DNA of 19,171 nucleotides from Opitutia bacterium (lineage in GTDB: Bacteria; Verrucomicrobiota; Verrucomicrobiia; Opitutales; Opitutaceae). Location: NCBI GenBank assembly GCA_025351035.1, contig JANXWT010000128.1:1-19171 (forward strand), written 5' to 3'. The notes under the pieces were generated by a model. It saw only the letters and a program-made list of their open reading frames with translations, was not told where the DNA came from and searched no databases. Positions 6,830 through 13,500 of the stretch are shown piece by piece; within the stretch, counting starts at the first letter, position 1; the number at the start of each line of letters is the position of its first letter. Made by a program: the position numbers and the translations under genes.

Positions 6830-7729
6830 ATGCAAATCGAAAACTTCAAAATCTTTGCCGACCTCGTGGAGACCAAGAGTTTTTCGAAAGCGGCCAAGCT
6901 GAACGGTATCACGCAGTCGGCGGTCAGCCAGCAAGCGCGCTCGATGGAGCGTAATTTCAAGACGCTGATGATCGACCGCAGCCAGAAGCAGTTCAACCTG
7001 ACGCGTGAAGGCCAGCGCATCTACGAGGCGGCCAAAGAAGTCCTGCACGTGTGCGAGAAACTGAACAGCGAACTGCAGGAAATGAAGAAGGTCATCAGCG
7101 GCACCATCCGCATCTCGACCATCTACTCGATCGGTCTCCACGAGCTGCCACCCTACATCAAGAAATTCCTGCACGACTACCCCTCGGTCAACGTCCGCAT
7201 CGAATACCGGCGCTCCAACCTCGTTTACGAGGACATCCTGCACAACTCCGTGGATTTCGGCCTCGTCGCCTTCCCCCAAAAGCTGCGGCAAGTGGAGACC
7301 ATCTCGTTCCGCAACGACCGCCTCGTCCTCATCACGCACCCCAACCACCCGCTCGCGAAGACCACCGAGGTCGATTTCAAGACGCTCGGCCAATACAAAT
7401 TCATCGGCTTCGACCCCGACATCCCGACGCGCAAGGCCGTCGATGTGATCTTCCGCGACCACAAGATCGAGATCGTCCCGGTCATGGAGTTTGACAACAT
7501 CGAGACCGTGAAGCGCGCGGTTGAGATCGACCATGGCATCGCCATCGTGCCGCAGGCCACCGTGCAGCAGGAAATCAAGCAGGGCACGCTCGCCGCCATC
7601 CATTTCAAGGGAAAGGAATTCAGCCGCCCACTCGCCATTCTCCACCGCAAGGGCCGCGTGCTCACTCCGGCGATGAAGAAATTCATTGAGACACTGAACG
7701 TCGAGATCGTCGATCCGAACCAAGTCTGA
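6830..7729 (+). CDS. LysR-family transcriptional regulator
   Basis: Classic LysR-type regulator of 299 aa. The winged helix-turn-helix occupies residues 1-60, with the recognition region SFSKAAKLNGITQSAVSQQ at 17-35. A linker helix runs to about 88 and the type 2 periplasmic-binding effector domain fills 91-295. The start of the effector domain (GTIRISTIYSIGLHELPPYI) and the motif DNIETVKRAVEIDHGIAIVP look closest to the CysB/CysL/CbbR group, which in other bacteria senses sulfur or carbon-assimilation metabolites; this is a resemblance only and the target genes are not shown. It is divergent from yggS and has a dyad 18 bases upstream. The TlpA-like gene follows 73 bases later on the same strand but need not be co-transcribed. 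Confidence 0.93.
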   Translation: MQIENFKIFADLVETKSFSKAAKLNGITQSAVSQQARSMERNFKTLMIDRSQKQFNLTREGQRIYEAAKEVLHVCEKLNSELQEMKKVISGTIRISTIYSIGLHELPPYIKKFLHDYPSVNVRIEYRRSNLVYEDILHNSVDFGLVAFPQKLRQVETISFRNDRLVLITHPNHPLAKTTEVDFKTLGQYKFIGFDPDIPTRKAVDVIFRDHKIEIVPVMEFDNIETVKRAVEIDHGIAIVPQATVQQEIKQGTLAAIHFKGKEFSRPLAILHRKGRVLTPAMKKFIETLNVEIVDPNQV

Positions 7730-7802
7730 GTCCGCCTGCGCCCGCCGGGCGAATCTTTCGGGAACAAGCCCGCGCTTTCGCGCCTCTGACCGGCACCATC
7801 GC

Positions 7803-8330
7803 ATGAAAATTCTTTCCCGGCTCCTCCTCACCGCGGCCTTCGCCAGTGCCCTGTTCACCACCGCGTCTTGCCAACCCAAGTCTGACCCAGCCGCGACCGC
7901 CCTTCCGGTCATCGGCCCCGCCCCGGCTTGGACGATCAAGGACCTCGATGGCCACGAAGTCTCCGCCGCCTCGCTCAAGGGCAAAGTCGTTGTCGTCGAC
8001 TTCTGGGCGACGTGGTGCGGCCCGTGCATCGCCGAGATACCCGGCTATATCGAACTCCAAAAGAAATACGGCCCGGACGGCCTCGTCATCATCGGCGTCT
8101 CCGAGGACCAAGGCGCGAATGGCCCAGACCTCGTCCGCAAGTTCGCACAGAAAAATGGCATGACCTACACGCTCGCGATGGATGATGGCAAAATCTCGGA
8201 GGCCTTCGGCGGTTTCGACGCCATCCCCACGACGTTCCTCATCGACCGTGCCGGCAACCTCCGCCACTCGAAAGTCGGCGCCCTGCCGCACGAGGAATAC
8301 GAGCAGCTCGTCGTCTCGCTGCTGAAGTAA
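7803..8330 (+). CDS. TlpA/ResA-like thioredoxin-fold lipoprotein
   Basis: Membrane-anchored thiol-disulfide oxidoreductase of the TlpA/ResA type, acting outside the cytoplasmic membrane. It has 175 aa. Residues 1-22 are a hydrophobic signal and Cys23 follows a near-lipobox (Thr-Ala-Ser-Cys), so it is probably a lipoprotein. The thioredoxin domain starts at about 37 (PAPAWTIKDLDG), with the redox centre WCGPC at 71-75 in FWATWCGPC and the cis-proline Pro142 in IPTTFLID. The central insert typical of TlpA/ResA (about 83-135) is present. Such proteins reduce apocytochrome c or maintain exported thiols. No cytochrome genes are nearby, so the partner is unknown. The ATG has no Shine-Dalgarno site. 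Confidence 0.93.
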   Translation: MKILSRLLLTAAFASALFTTASCQPKSDPAATALPVIGPAPAWTIKDLDGHEVSAASLKGKVVVVDFWATWCGPCIAEIPGYIELQKKYGPDGLVIIGVSEDQGANGPDLVRKFAQKNGMTYTLAMDDGKISEAFGGFDAIPTTFLIDRAGNLRHSKVGALPHEEYEQLVVSLLK

Positions 8331-8393
8331 GCGCCGGCACCGCCACGGCGGTATCAAGCAATCGCCCGCGCAAGATCCGCCGGCCGTGCCACG

Positions 8394-9464
8394 TCAGGTC
8401 GGATTAAGCACGCAGGAGTTCGGGTTAGCGACGGCGGTGCGGTGGGTCGGGGCTGTGCCGGTCAAGGCTTGCACGATGTCAGCGAGGACCACGGGAACGT
8501 AGAGGTAGGCCATGTGAAGACCAGTGCCGATGTCGGGCGGGTTCTGGACCGGGAGGCTGCCCACGTATTGATCGTTGATCACGCCCGAGCAATCGACGCC
8601 GGTCAGGTTCGGCTGCTGCGCGCCCTGATCGTAAGCGGGCCCCATGAGCCCGAGACGTCCGCCGAAGGCCGGATTGTGATAGAAGCCGCTCCCCGGCACT
8701 TCGACGTTGCCGCCGTAAACACCGATGGAGAACGCGAGGATCGGGTCGTTGGTGGAGTAATAGACGGTCACCTGCCCGGAGAACGCCGCGATGTTGGCCG
8801 CCTGCCCGGCGAGGCCCACGGCCGGCGTGATGAATGCGCCGTCATTGATGTCGGCCGCGATCATGATTGTGTGCGCCGCGAGCCGACCGGCATCGCCCGC
8901 GAGTCCGGTCATGAGCATGAAATTACCCTCGGAATGACAGACGATGTTGACGATGAGACCCGCAATGGCGGTCTTGAGGGTTTGAAGCCACGCCACGAAG
9001 CTGCCGAAGCTCGCGACGCTGGCGGCGATGTTGCCGCGCGCCGTCCCGGCTTTCGCTCGTGGTGGGTAGTCATTCGAGTAGTCGACGAGGTCCCGTAGTC
9101 CCATGCTGGGCCAACTGAAACCGATGACGAGGCCTTCGTAGCCGGCACTCGCAAGGTTGGCGCCGAGCACGCCGGTGTATTTCACGGCGCTCTTCCAATC
9201 GCAGTCGAGCCCGTGGACAAAAACCGTGAGGCTCGGCTGCGTCTGAGTCTGCAACTGGGCCGTAATCGTGCTGGAATATTCCGACGGGGCCTTGGCGCTG
9301 GCAGTGTCGGAAACACTGGAGAAATTTTTGTCGTTCTGGTCATTCACCTCGGAAGTCGAGCGATACCACCACAATTCATCGCCGGGCAACGGTGTTTGCG
9401 GAAAGAGGGTGGTCGGCGGATGCTTCCGGTTCGTGATGATGTAACTGCAGGCTGGCTGGCTCAT
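8394..9464 (-). CDS. Alpha/beta hydrolase, DUF900-like
   Basis: Alpha/beta-hydrolase of 356 aa related to the DUF900 group, substrate unknown. The oxyanion strand is VFVHGLDCDW (81-90). The nucleophile elbow is IVCHSEGNF with Ser178 in a Cys-x-Ser-x-Gly form instead of Gly-x-Ser-x-Gly. A likely acid is Asp240 in YYSTNDPIL, and the histidine is His317 in GLHMAYL, so a complete Ser-Asp-His triad can be proposed. An insert (about 240-310) carrying Gly, Asn and Pro between acid and histidine may form a lid. No signal peptide is seen. The frame stays open to a GTG at 9641, but the ATG at 9464 is preferred because the extra 59 residues are low-complexity and unlike the family. Confidence 0.8.
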   Translation of the reverse strand: MSQPACSYIITNRKHPPTTLFPQTPLPGDELWWYRSTSEVNDQNDKNFSSVSDTASAKAPSEYSSTITAQLQTQTQPSLTVFVHGLDCDWKSAVKYTGVLGANLASAGYEGLVIGFSWPSMGLRDLVDYSNDYPPRAKAGTARGNIAASVASFGSFVAWLQTLKTAIAGLIVNIVCHSEGNFMLMTGLAGDAGRLAAHTIMIAADINDGAFITPAVGLAGQAANIAAFSGQVTVYYSTNDPILAFSIGVYGGNVEVPGSGFYHNPAFGGRLGLMGPAYDQGAQQPNLTGVDCSGVINDQYVGSLPVQNPPDIGTGLHMAYLYVPVVLADIVQALTGTAPTHRTAVANPNSCVLNPT

Positions 9465-9718
9465 GGGATGAGGCCGGGATTGAGTCCGGGCACTGGGACT
9501 GAGGGTTGACGTGCGTTGTTGGAACAGTTCGGAACCCGGCCCTTGATTTCGCGCCGCCATTCGGCGGTTGACGTTGGGTAGCTTGGCTATGGGCCACACG
9601 GTGTCGAGCCAGTTGCGGGCTTCCAAAAGTCCGCCGAACACTAGCCGCTGGGTAGCATTTGCCCGAGGTGAATTTCTCTAGCGCGGTGCGGGCGCGCGGA
9701 TGCGTCCTGTGCGATGGA

Positions 9719-9880
9719 TCAGGCCGCCAAGCGGGGTTGATCGTCCGCCTCGTCTTTATCGCCCTGATTCGTCGGCTCCGTCGGCGGTTCAGGCGGCGGC
9801 ACGTCCGTAGAGCTCACCGGCTCTGGGTCGGTGGCTACGAGCAGCGATAAAAGGGCGAGGGTGATGGCGGAAAAAATCAT
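9719..9880 (-). CDS. Possible small secreted or membrane-anchored protein, 53 aa
   Basis: Starting at the ATG at 9880, this short frame encodes a hydrophobic N-terminus of about 16 residues (Ile-Phe-Ser-Ala... Leu-Leu-Val-Ala) followed by a Pro/Glu/Thr-rich, then acidic tail. That is the layout of a small exported or membrane-anchored peptide. There is no Shine-Dalgarno site, but this genome rarely uses one. The frame extends upstream beyond 9880 with arginine-rich sequence that does not look like protein, so only the last 53 codons are proposed. No family is recognised. Confidence 0.35.
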   Translation of the reverse strand: MIFSAITLALLSLLVATDPEPVSSTDVPPPEPPTEPTNQGDKDEADDQPRLAA

Positions 9881-10360
9881 GGCTTGGTGAACCGGCGCTT
9901 GGTCAGAGCACCGGCAATGGGAAATGTTCCTGTCCACTGAAATCCGCACGGAAGTGCGGGAAAGTTGCCGCGAACCGAAACCGCCGGCAGCGCGGTCAGC
10001 ACCGCCGGAAGGGGCGAAAAGACGCGGTGGCGGAGAATCCGCAAGATAAATGCAGCCCTCGGTGCGGTAAACAAAAACGACTTCCAGCCTCCGGAAGCCG
10101 GCGTAATAGCAAGAGCGGAATGTAACCTGATCCGCCAAGGCTACGCTTGCCGGTCTTGCCGCCCAGAGACCCGGCCGCTCGCGACAACCCAAGCTGAGGC
10201 TGCAGAATCCTCCTTGGCACGATCTGCCACTTGCGGCAACTCACAGGAAACTCGCCGTGGATTACCGCGCGTCCAGTAATTTCACTCCCTTCATTGGCCC
10301 AATAACAGGGTTTGCAAATATGTGCTCCGGGCGCACCTTTAGACAATCCCCTCATCTGTC
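9881..10360. other. Gene-poor intergenic stretch
   Basis: No frame here looks like protein: the open ones are rich in Arg, Pro and Ala on both strands with no family signature. Small hairpins are present: CCGCAC/GTGCGG around a GGAA loop (9944-9959), GCGGA/TCCGC (10030-10042), and the short palindrome ATTGGCCCAAT (10293-10303). The last 60 bases become A/T-richer and probably hold the promoter of the DUF3016 gene. A decayed gene is possible but I cannot identify one. Confidence 0.4.
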
Positions 10361-10876
10361 ATGAAGAAATCATTGCTCGTTGCCGTGTTGAGCTTGGTCA
10401 TCGCGGGGGGATGCGTGGGTGCGGGCGCATCCAACGCCACGTCTCGAGTCGAGGTCCTGTTCGTTGATCCGGAAAAATTTACCGACGCCAAGAGCGAGTC
10501 CTTTGACTCAGAACAGGGTCGCAAGCAAATCCTGGACACTCTCAGGTCTCATGTTGAACAATTAGCCCGTTCCTATGTTTCCGAAGGCCAGCACCTCGTG
10601 GTTCGCTTCACTGATATTGACCTCGCAGGCGACTTCGAGCCGTGGCAAGGCCCGCAGTTCAGTGATATCCGCATTCTGAGGGATATTTACCCGCCACGCA
10701 TGACCGTGGAGTTCCGGCTGACCGGTGCCGATGGCAAGGTTGTCTCCGAGGGCAAACGCGAGCTTCAGGACCTCGGCTACCTGATGCACCTCTCGATGCC
10801 GACAAGCGACGGCCTGCGTTATGACAAAGAACTGCTGAGCGACTGGATGCGCCGGGAATTTCGCCGCTCGGCCTGA
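10361..10876 (+). CDS. DUF3016-type exported protein
   Basis: Exported protein of 171 aa matching the DUF3016 pattern as I know it; function unknown. Residues 1-17 are a signal (MKK then a hydrophobic run) followed by Gly-Gly-Cys18, so it may be a lipoprotein, although the lipobox is imperfect and cleavage near residue 23 is also possible. The conserved body starts with a strand (RVEVLFVDPEKFTD, 29-42). It continues with LVVRFTDIDLAGDFEP (79-94), IRILRDIYPPR (103-113), a strand ending in DGKVVSEGKREL (124-135), and DKELLSDWMRREF near the end. The gene is followed 97 bases later by the thioesterase-like gene on the same strand. Confidence 0.82.
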   Translation: MKKSLLVAVLSLVIAGGCVGAGASNATSRVEVLFVDPEKFTDAKSESFDSEQGRKQILDTLRSHVEQLARSYVSEGQHLVVRFTDIDLAGDFEPWQGPQFSDIRILRDIYPPRMTVEFRLTGADGKVVSEGKRELQDLGYLMHLSMPTSDGLRYDKELLSDWMRREFRRSA

Positions 10877-10973
10877 GGTTGGCGTTATTCCGCTTTGCTC
10901 TTCACGTCGGGCCCGAATGGCCAAGTCTATTTCTTTTTGACGCGGGTGCATTAGCCCGGGCACTCTGAGCCCC

Positions 10974-11468
10974 GTGAGCAAAGCTCCTCCCGACCCGACT
11001 CCGGATGACATGCCCAACTCGGGAGTGTCCACCAAGACCGAGCCAACGAAACCACCGTTGGTTTACTCGAAATTCGAGACCGAACTCCGGGTGCGACCCG
11101 ACGACATCGACATGTATCAGCATGTCCACAGCAGCCGCTACATGGACTATGTGCTCGCGGCCCGTTTCGACCAGATGGAGCACAGCTACCAGATGCCGAT
11201 GTCCGAATTCACCAAACTCGGCTACGGCTGGTTCATGGCGACGGCCCGCATGAACTTCAAAAATCCGCTGGAGCTGGGCGACCGCTTTGTCGTGCGCACT
11301 TGGATCGAGCAGTTCACGCTGATCGGCGTAAAAGTGCAGTTCCAAATCGTCCGCCTTGCTAATCAAAAGCTCAGTTGCGACGGCTGGTTTGACTACGTGC
11401 TGGTGTCGCTCGATACCGGGCGAGCCGCGCGGATTCCCGCGTCTATCCGCAGCAAATACAGCGTCTAA
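10974..11468 (+). CDS. Hotdog-fold acyl-CoA thioesterase-like protein
   Basis: Hotdog-fold protein of 164 aa in the 4-hydroxybenzoyl-CoA thioesterase/YbgC/FadM group, which hydrolyses acyl-CoA thioesters in the cytoplasm. After an unstructured N-terminus (1-30) comes the signature LRVRPDDIDMYQHVHSSRYMDY (39-59 region), with Asp46, His50 and Tyr56 at the places used for catalysis and positioning in the family. MNFKNPLELGDRFVVRTWIE (93-112) and a last strand with Asp147 complete the fold. The first start is GTG at 10974; an ATG at 11010 would remove 12 residues of the disordered tail, so the exact start is uncertain. The substrate cannot be read from sequence. Confidence 0.85.
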   Translation: MSKAPPDPTPDDMPNSGVSTKTEPTKPPLVYSKFETELRVRPDDIDMYQHVHSSRYMDYVLAARFDQMEHSYQMPMSEFTKLGYGWFMATARMNFKNPLELGDRFVVRTWIEQFTLIGVKVQFQIVRLANQKLSCDGWFDYVLVSLDTGRAARIPASIRSKYSV

Positions 11469-11602
11469 ACCGCTGCAACGGAAGGAGGCCGTGAAAATCC
11501 GCTTGCATCGCCGCGCCGCCTCTGCGTTTTAAGCCGCCTCGAAAGAGATAGCGTATTTAGGTGACAGGATCTGGTGAGTCGTAGGCTGAGCGTTAGGCTT
11601 AA

Positions 11603-11670
11603 GTGATGATTTCGAAACCCACAGTGGGAACGGACTGGCAACGTAGTAACGTGACTCTTCGAATTATCAC
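11603..11670 (+). promoter_or_regulatory. Long base-paired stem directly before the RRM start codon
   Basis: The left arm GTGATGATTTCGAA (11603-11616) pairs with the right arm TTCGAATTATCAC (11658-11670) over 13 positions, with one G-U wobble and one bulged T. The right arm ends on the base before the RRM ATG. Inside are two short hairpins, CCCA-CAG-TGGG (11618-11628) and ACGT-AGTA-ACGT (11641-11652), giving a three-way junction. In an mRNA this would bury the ribosome landing site, a design seen in translational control and RNA thermometers. The pairing is seen directly; the function is inferred. Confidence 0.5.
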
Positions 11671-11674
11671 ATGA
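11606..11674 (+). CDS. Candidate 22-codon upstream frame overlapping the RRM start
   Basis: From the ATG at 11606 (or the GTG just before it) a 22-codon frame runs to a TGA at 11672-11674 that overlaps the RRM ATG at 11671 as ATGA. An in-frame TAA at 11600 closes the frame upstream. The peptide begins MISKPTVGTDWQ and ends in Arg-Ile-Ile-Thr, with no recognisable family. There is no strong Shine-Dalgarno site, only AGG nine bases before. It spans exactly the stem described at 11603-11670, so translating ribosomes would open the stem and terminate on the RRM start. Short frames arise by chance, so this is tentative. Confidence 0.35.
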   Translation: MISKPTVGTDWQRSNVTLRIIT

Positions 11675-12048
11675 GCAACTCCAAACTATACGTCGGTAAC
11701 CTATCCTTCGACACTTCCGAGGCCGAGCTCCGCTCGCACTTCGAGCAGTTCGGCGCCGTCACCGACATTTATGTCGCAATGGACAAGATGACCGGTCGCC
11801 CCCGCGGCTTCGCGTTCGTCACCATGGGCACCCCCGATGAGGCCAAAACGGCCATCGAGAAGACCAACGGCATGGAACTCGGCGGCCGCAAGCTGGCGGT
11901 CAACGAAGCCCGTCCGAAAGAAGAGGGCGGCGGTCGCTCCTTCGGCGGCGGCGGCGGCGGTGGTCGCGGCGGCTTCGGCGGCGGCGGCAATCGCGGCGGT
12001 GGCGGCGGCTACGGTGGCAACCGTGGCGGCGGCGATCGTCGTTACTGA
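11671..12048 (+). CDS. RRM RNA-binding protein with glycine-rich tail
   Basis: Small RNA-binding protein of 125 aa with one RNA recognition motif (4-82) and a Gly/Arg-rich tail (86-125). RNP2 is LYVGNL (6-11) and RNP1 is RGFAFVTM (45-52), with the aromatic residues Tyr7, Phe47 and Phe49 that stack on RNA. The tail has RGG-like repeats with a few Tyr and Phe and ends in DRRY. Such proteins resemble the cold-induced Rbp proteins of cyanobacteria and act in the cytoplasm on mRNA stability or translation; the role here is inferred. The leader is about 200 bases long and contains a stem and an upstream frame just before the ATG. A strong terminator follows 32 bases after the stop, so the gene is a single transcription unit. 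Confidence 0.95.
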   Translation: MSNSKLYVGNLSFDTSEAELRSHFEQFGAVTDIYVAMDKMTGRPRGFAFVTMGTPDEAKTAIEKTNGMELGGRKLAVNEARPKEEGGGRSFGGGGGGGRGGFGGGGNRGGGGGYGGNRGGGDRRY

Positions 12049-12080
12049 GTCGTCGGCTAAACCCTATTAATTCAATCTCC

Positions 12081-12109
12081 AAGGCGGACCTTCGGGTCCG
12101 CCTTTTTTT
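12081..12109 (+). terminator. Strong intrinsic terminator after the RRM gene
   Basis: AAGGCGGACC (12081-12090) and GGTCCGCCTT (12095-12104) pair perfectly around a TTCG tetraloop, followed by a run of T's to 12109. This is a textbook terminator ending the RRM transcript before the glycosylase gene at 12184. The A's before the stem are too few for efficient termination in the other direction. Confidence 0.93.
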
Positions 12110-12183
12110 GTGCCTGTCGCCACCGTCCCGCATCGCTGACAATTTTGTCGCGGCCCACGCTTCGCCCGCCACAGTCGGCGCGC

Positions 12184-12789
12184 ATGACCCCGTCCGTTGC
12201 CTCCGTCGAACAACACCTCGCCCGCCTGCGCGCCTGCGTCCAATGCCCGCAGATGCACAAGCCCGTGGTCGTCGGCCGGCCCACCCCGAGCCGCATCGTC
12301 CTCGTCGGCCAGGCTCCGGGCGACAAGGAGCCCGTGTTTGGCCGGCCTTTCGCGTGGACCGCCGGGAAGACGCTCTTCAAGTGGTTTCACGGCGCGCTCG
12401 GCTGGAGCGAAGACGAGGTGCGTAACCGCGTCTACTTCGCCGCCGTCTGCCGCTGCTTCCCTGGGAAAAAGTCCACCGGCGGCGACCGCGTCCCCGCGGA
12501 CGACGAGATCGCCAACTGTTCCAGTTGGCTCGCCACCGAGTTTGATTTACTGCGCCCGCAACTCGTCCTGCCTGTCGGCAAACTGGCCATCACGCAGTTC
12601 ATGCCCGCCGCGCCGCTCAACGACCTCATCGGCAAAAAATTCGCCATCACCTATCGCGGCCACGCCGTCGATTGCATCCCTCTGCCCCACCCCTCGGGCG
12701 CGTCGCCGTGGCACCGCATGGAGCCGGGCAAAACCCTCCTCAACGAAGCGCTTGCCCTCGTGGCCAAGCACCCGGCCTTGCAAAGATAA
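12184..12789 (+). CDS. Uracil-DNA glycosylase-like protein with four Fe-S cysteines
   Basis: Protein of 201 aa in the uracil-DNA glycosylase superfamily, closest to the family 4 iron-sulfur type, which excises uracil from DNA in base-excision repair. The first motif is VLVGQAPGDKEP (39-50), continuing GRPFAWTAGKTL (53-64), and the late motif is LPHPSGASPW (167-176). Four cysteines lie where the [4Fe-4S] ligands are expected: Cys18, Cys21, Cys91 (in CRCFPG) and Cys112 (EIANC). Two departures stand out: the usual Glu of GEAPG is Gln43, and the Gly after GRPF-x is Trp58. The ATG at 12184 matches the start of the cysteine-bearing N-terminus. A nuclease-like gene begins three bases after the stop, suggesting a shared repair role. 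Confidence 0.85.
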   Translation: MTPSVASVEQHLARLRACVQCPQMHKPVVVGRPTPSRIVLVGQAPGDKEPVFGRPFAWTAGKTLFKWFHGALGWSEDEVRNRVYFAAVCRCFPGKKSTGGDRVPADDEIANCSSWLATEFDLLRPQLVLPVGKLAITQFMPAAPLNDLIGKKFAITYRGHAVDCIPLPHPSGASPWHRMEPGKTLLNEALALVAKHPALQR

Positions 12790-12792
12790 AAC

Positions 12793-13467
12793 ATGACTGC
12801 AGGGGAAACAGTCGCGCACGCCCACCTGAAACAACTGGCGCTCGCCTGGGCCGCGGCGAACGGATTCCCCATCAGCGCCGCCGAGGTCCGACTGCCGCAC
12901 AGCGGATTTCGCGTCGATGCCGCCGCCTATCGATCCGCGCGCCGCAGCACCACTGCCGCAACCATTGTCTTCGAGTGCAAACAGGCGCGCGCCGATTTGC
13001 TCAAGGACGCTCGCGCTGAAAAACCGACGCGCCGGCGCCTGACCGAATTGCTCGCGCGTCGCGCGAAACTCGAAGCCCTGCTCGGCGAACACCGACCCGA
13101 TCTTCGCCGGGGCGAGTCGCTCTTCCCCGAGTTTGACGCTTTCGATTTCTCGCTCTTGCGCCACGAAACCTACGCCGCCCTCCAAGCCGAGATCGCCAAG
13201 CTGCAGACGCGTTCGGTGCGCGGTGTGAAATTCGACCGCATGTTCCGTTACCACGCGGCCGACCTGCTCTACCTCGTCGCCGAGGATGGCATCTTCGCGC
13301 CGGACGAAATCCCCGTCGGCTGGGGCCTGCTCGTGCATTGCGCCGATCAACTCGCGTTGGAACGCAAACCCGCGCGCCTCGAACCGACGTCCGACTCACG
13401 CCTCCGTCTGCTCGAAAACATCGCGCTCGCCGCGACCCGCCGGCCCGCCAAGCCAAGTGTCATATAA
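12793..13467 (+). CDS. PD-(D/E)XK nuclease-like protein (MmcB-like)
   Basis: Protein of 224 aa with a probable PD-(D/E)XK nuclease core. After an N-terminal helix (HLKQLALAWAAANG, 11-24) comes a strand and turn with GFRVDAAAY containing Asp42, then TIVFECKQARADLLKD (57-72) with Glu61-x-Lys63, the metal-binding signature, and Asp68/Asp72 as in MmcB-type proteins. A helical, charged stretch (75-148) separates this from the closing part DLLYLVAEDGIFAPDEIPVGWGLL (157-180), which matches the end of MmcB-like and related nuclease domains. The ATG lies three bases after the glycosylase stop, so the two are probably translated together. Activity on damaged or uracil-containing DNA is a guess from this context. 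The stop codon lies in the loop of the terminator. Confidence 0.7.
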   Translation: MTAGETVAHAHLKQLALAWAAANGFPISAAEVRLPHSGFRVDAAAYRSARRSTTAATIVFECKQARADLLKDARAEKPTRRRLTELLARRAKLEALLGEHRPDLRRGESLFPEFDAFDFSLLRHETYAALQAEIAKLQTRSVRGVKFDRMFRYHAADLLYLVAEDGIFAPDEIPVGWGLLVHCADQLALERKPARLEPTSDSRLRLLENIALAATRRPAKPSVI

Positions 13468-13481
13468 TAAGTGACACTTTT
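13455..13481 (+). terminator. Terminator overlapping the nuclease stop codon
   Basis: AAGTGTCA (13455-13462) pairs with TGACACTT (13472-13479) around a 9-base A/T loop that contains the nuclease stop TAA (13465-13467); T's continue to 13481. The arms also flank the convergent aminotransferase end (stop at 13501), so it may help both directions, but the T run favours the plus strand. The stem has few G-C pairs, so efficiency is uncertain. Confidence 0.6.
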
Positions 13482-13500
13482 CCGGGCGGCCGCGGGACAT

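Noticed and set aside
7739..7751. Hairpin CGCCC-GCC-GGGCG after the LysR gene as a terminator
   Set aside because: Five pairs only, followed by AATCTTTC rather than a T run.
6803..8029. Open minus-strand frame of 408 codons opposite the LysR and TlpA-like genes
   Set aside because: Both opposite-strand genes have clear domains and catalytic motifs; the minus-strand reading has Asp/Val/Leu-rich low-information sequence only.
9465..9641. Longer hydrolase start at GTG 9641
   Set aside because: The 59 added residues look non-coding and carry no export signal; the ATG at 9464 fits better, though this is not certain.
11482..11532. Perfect AAGGAGG followed by GTG and a 13-codon frame after the thioesterase gene
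   Set aside because: Only two bases separate the site from the GTG and the basic 13-residue peptide has no support; probably chance.
12145..12183. Upstream TTG start for the glycosylase
   Set aside because: The ATG at 12184 is in the same frame, closer to the family start, and nothing near the TTG resembles a ribosome site.
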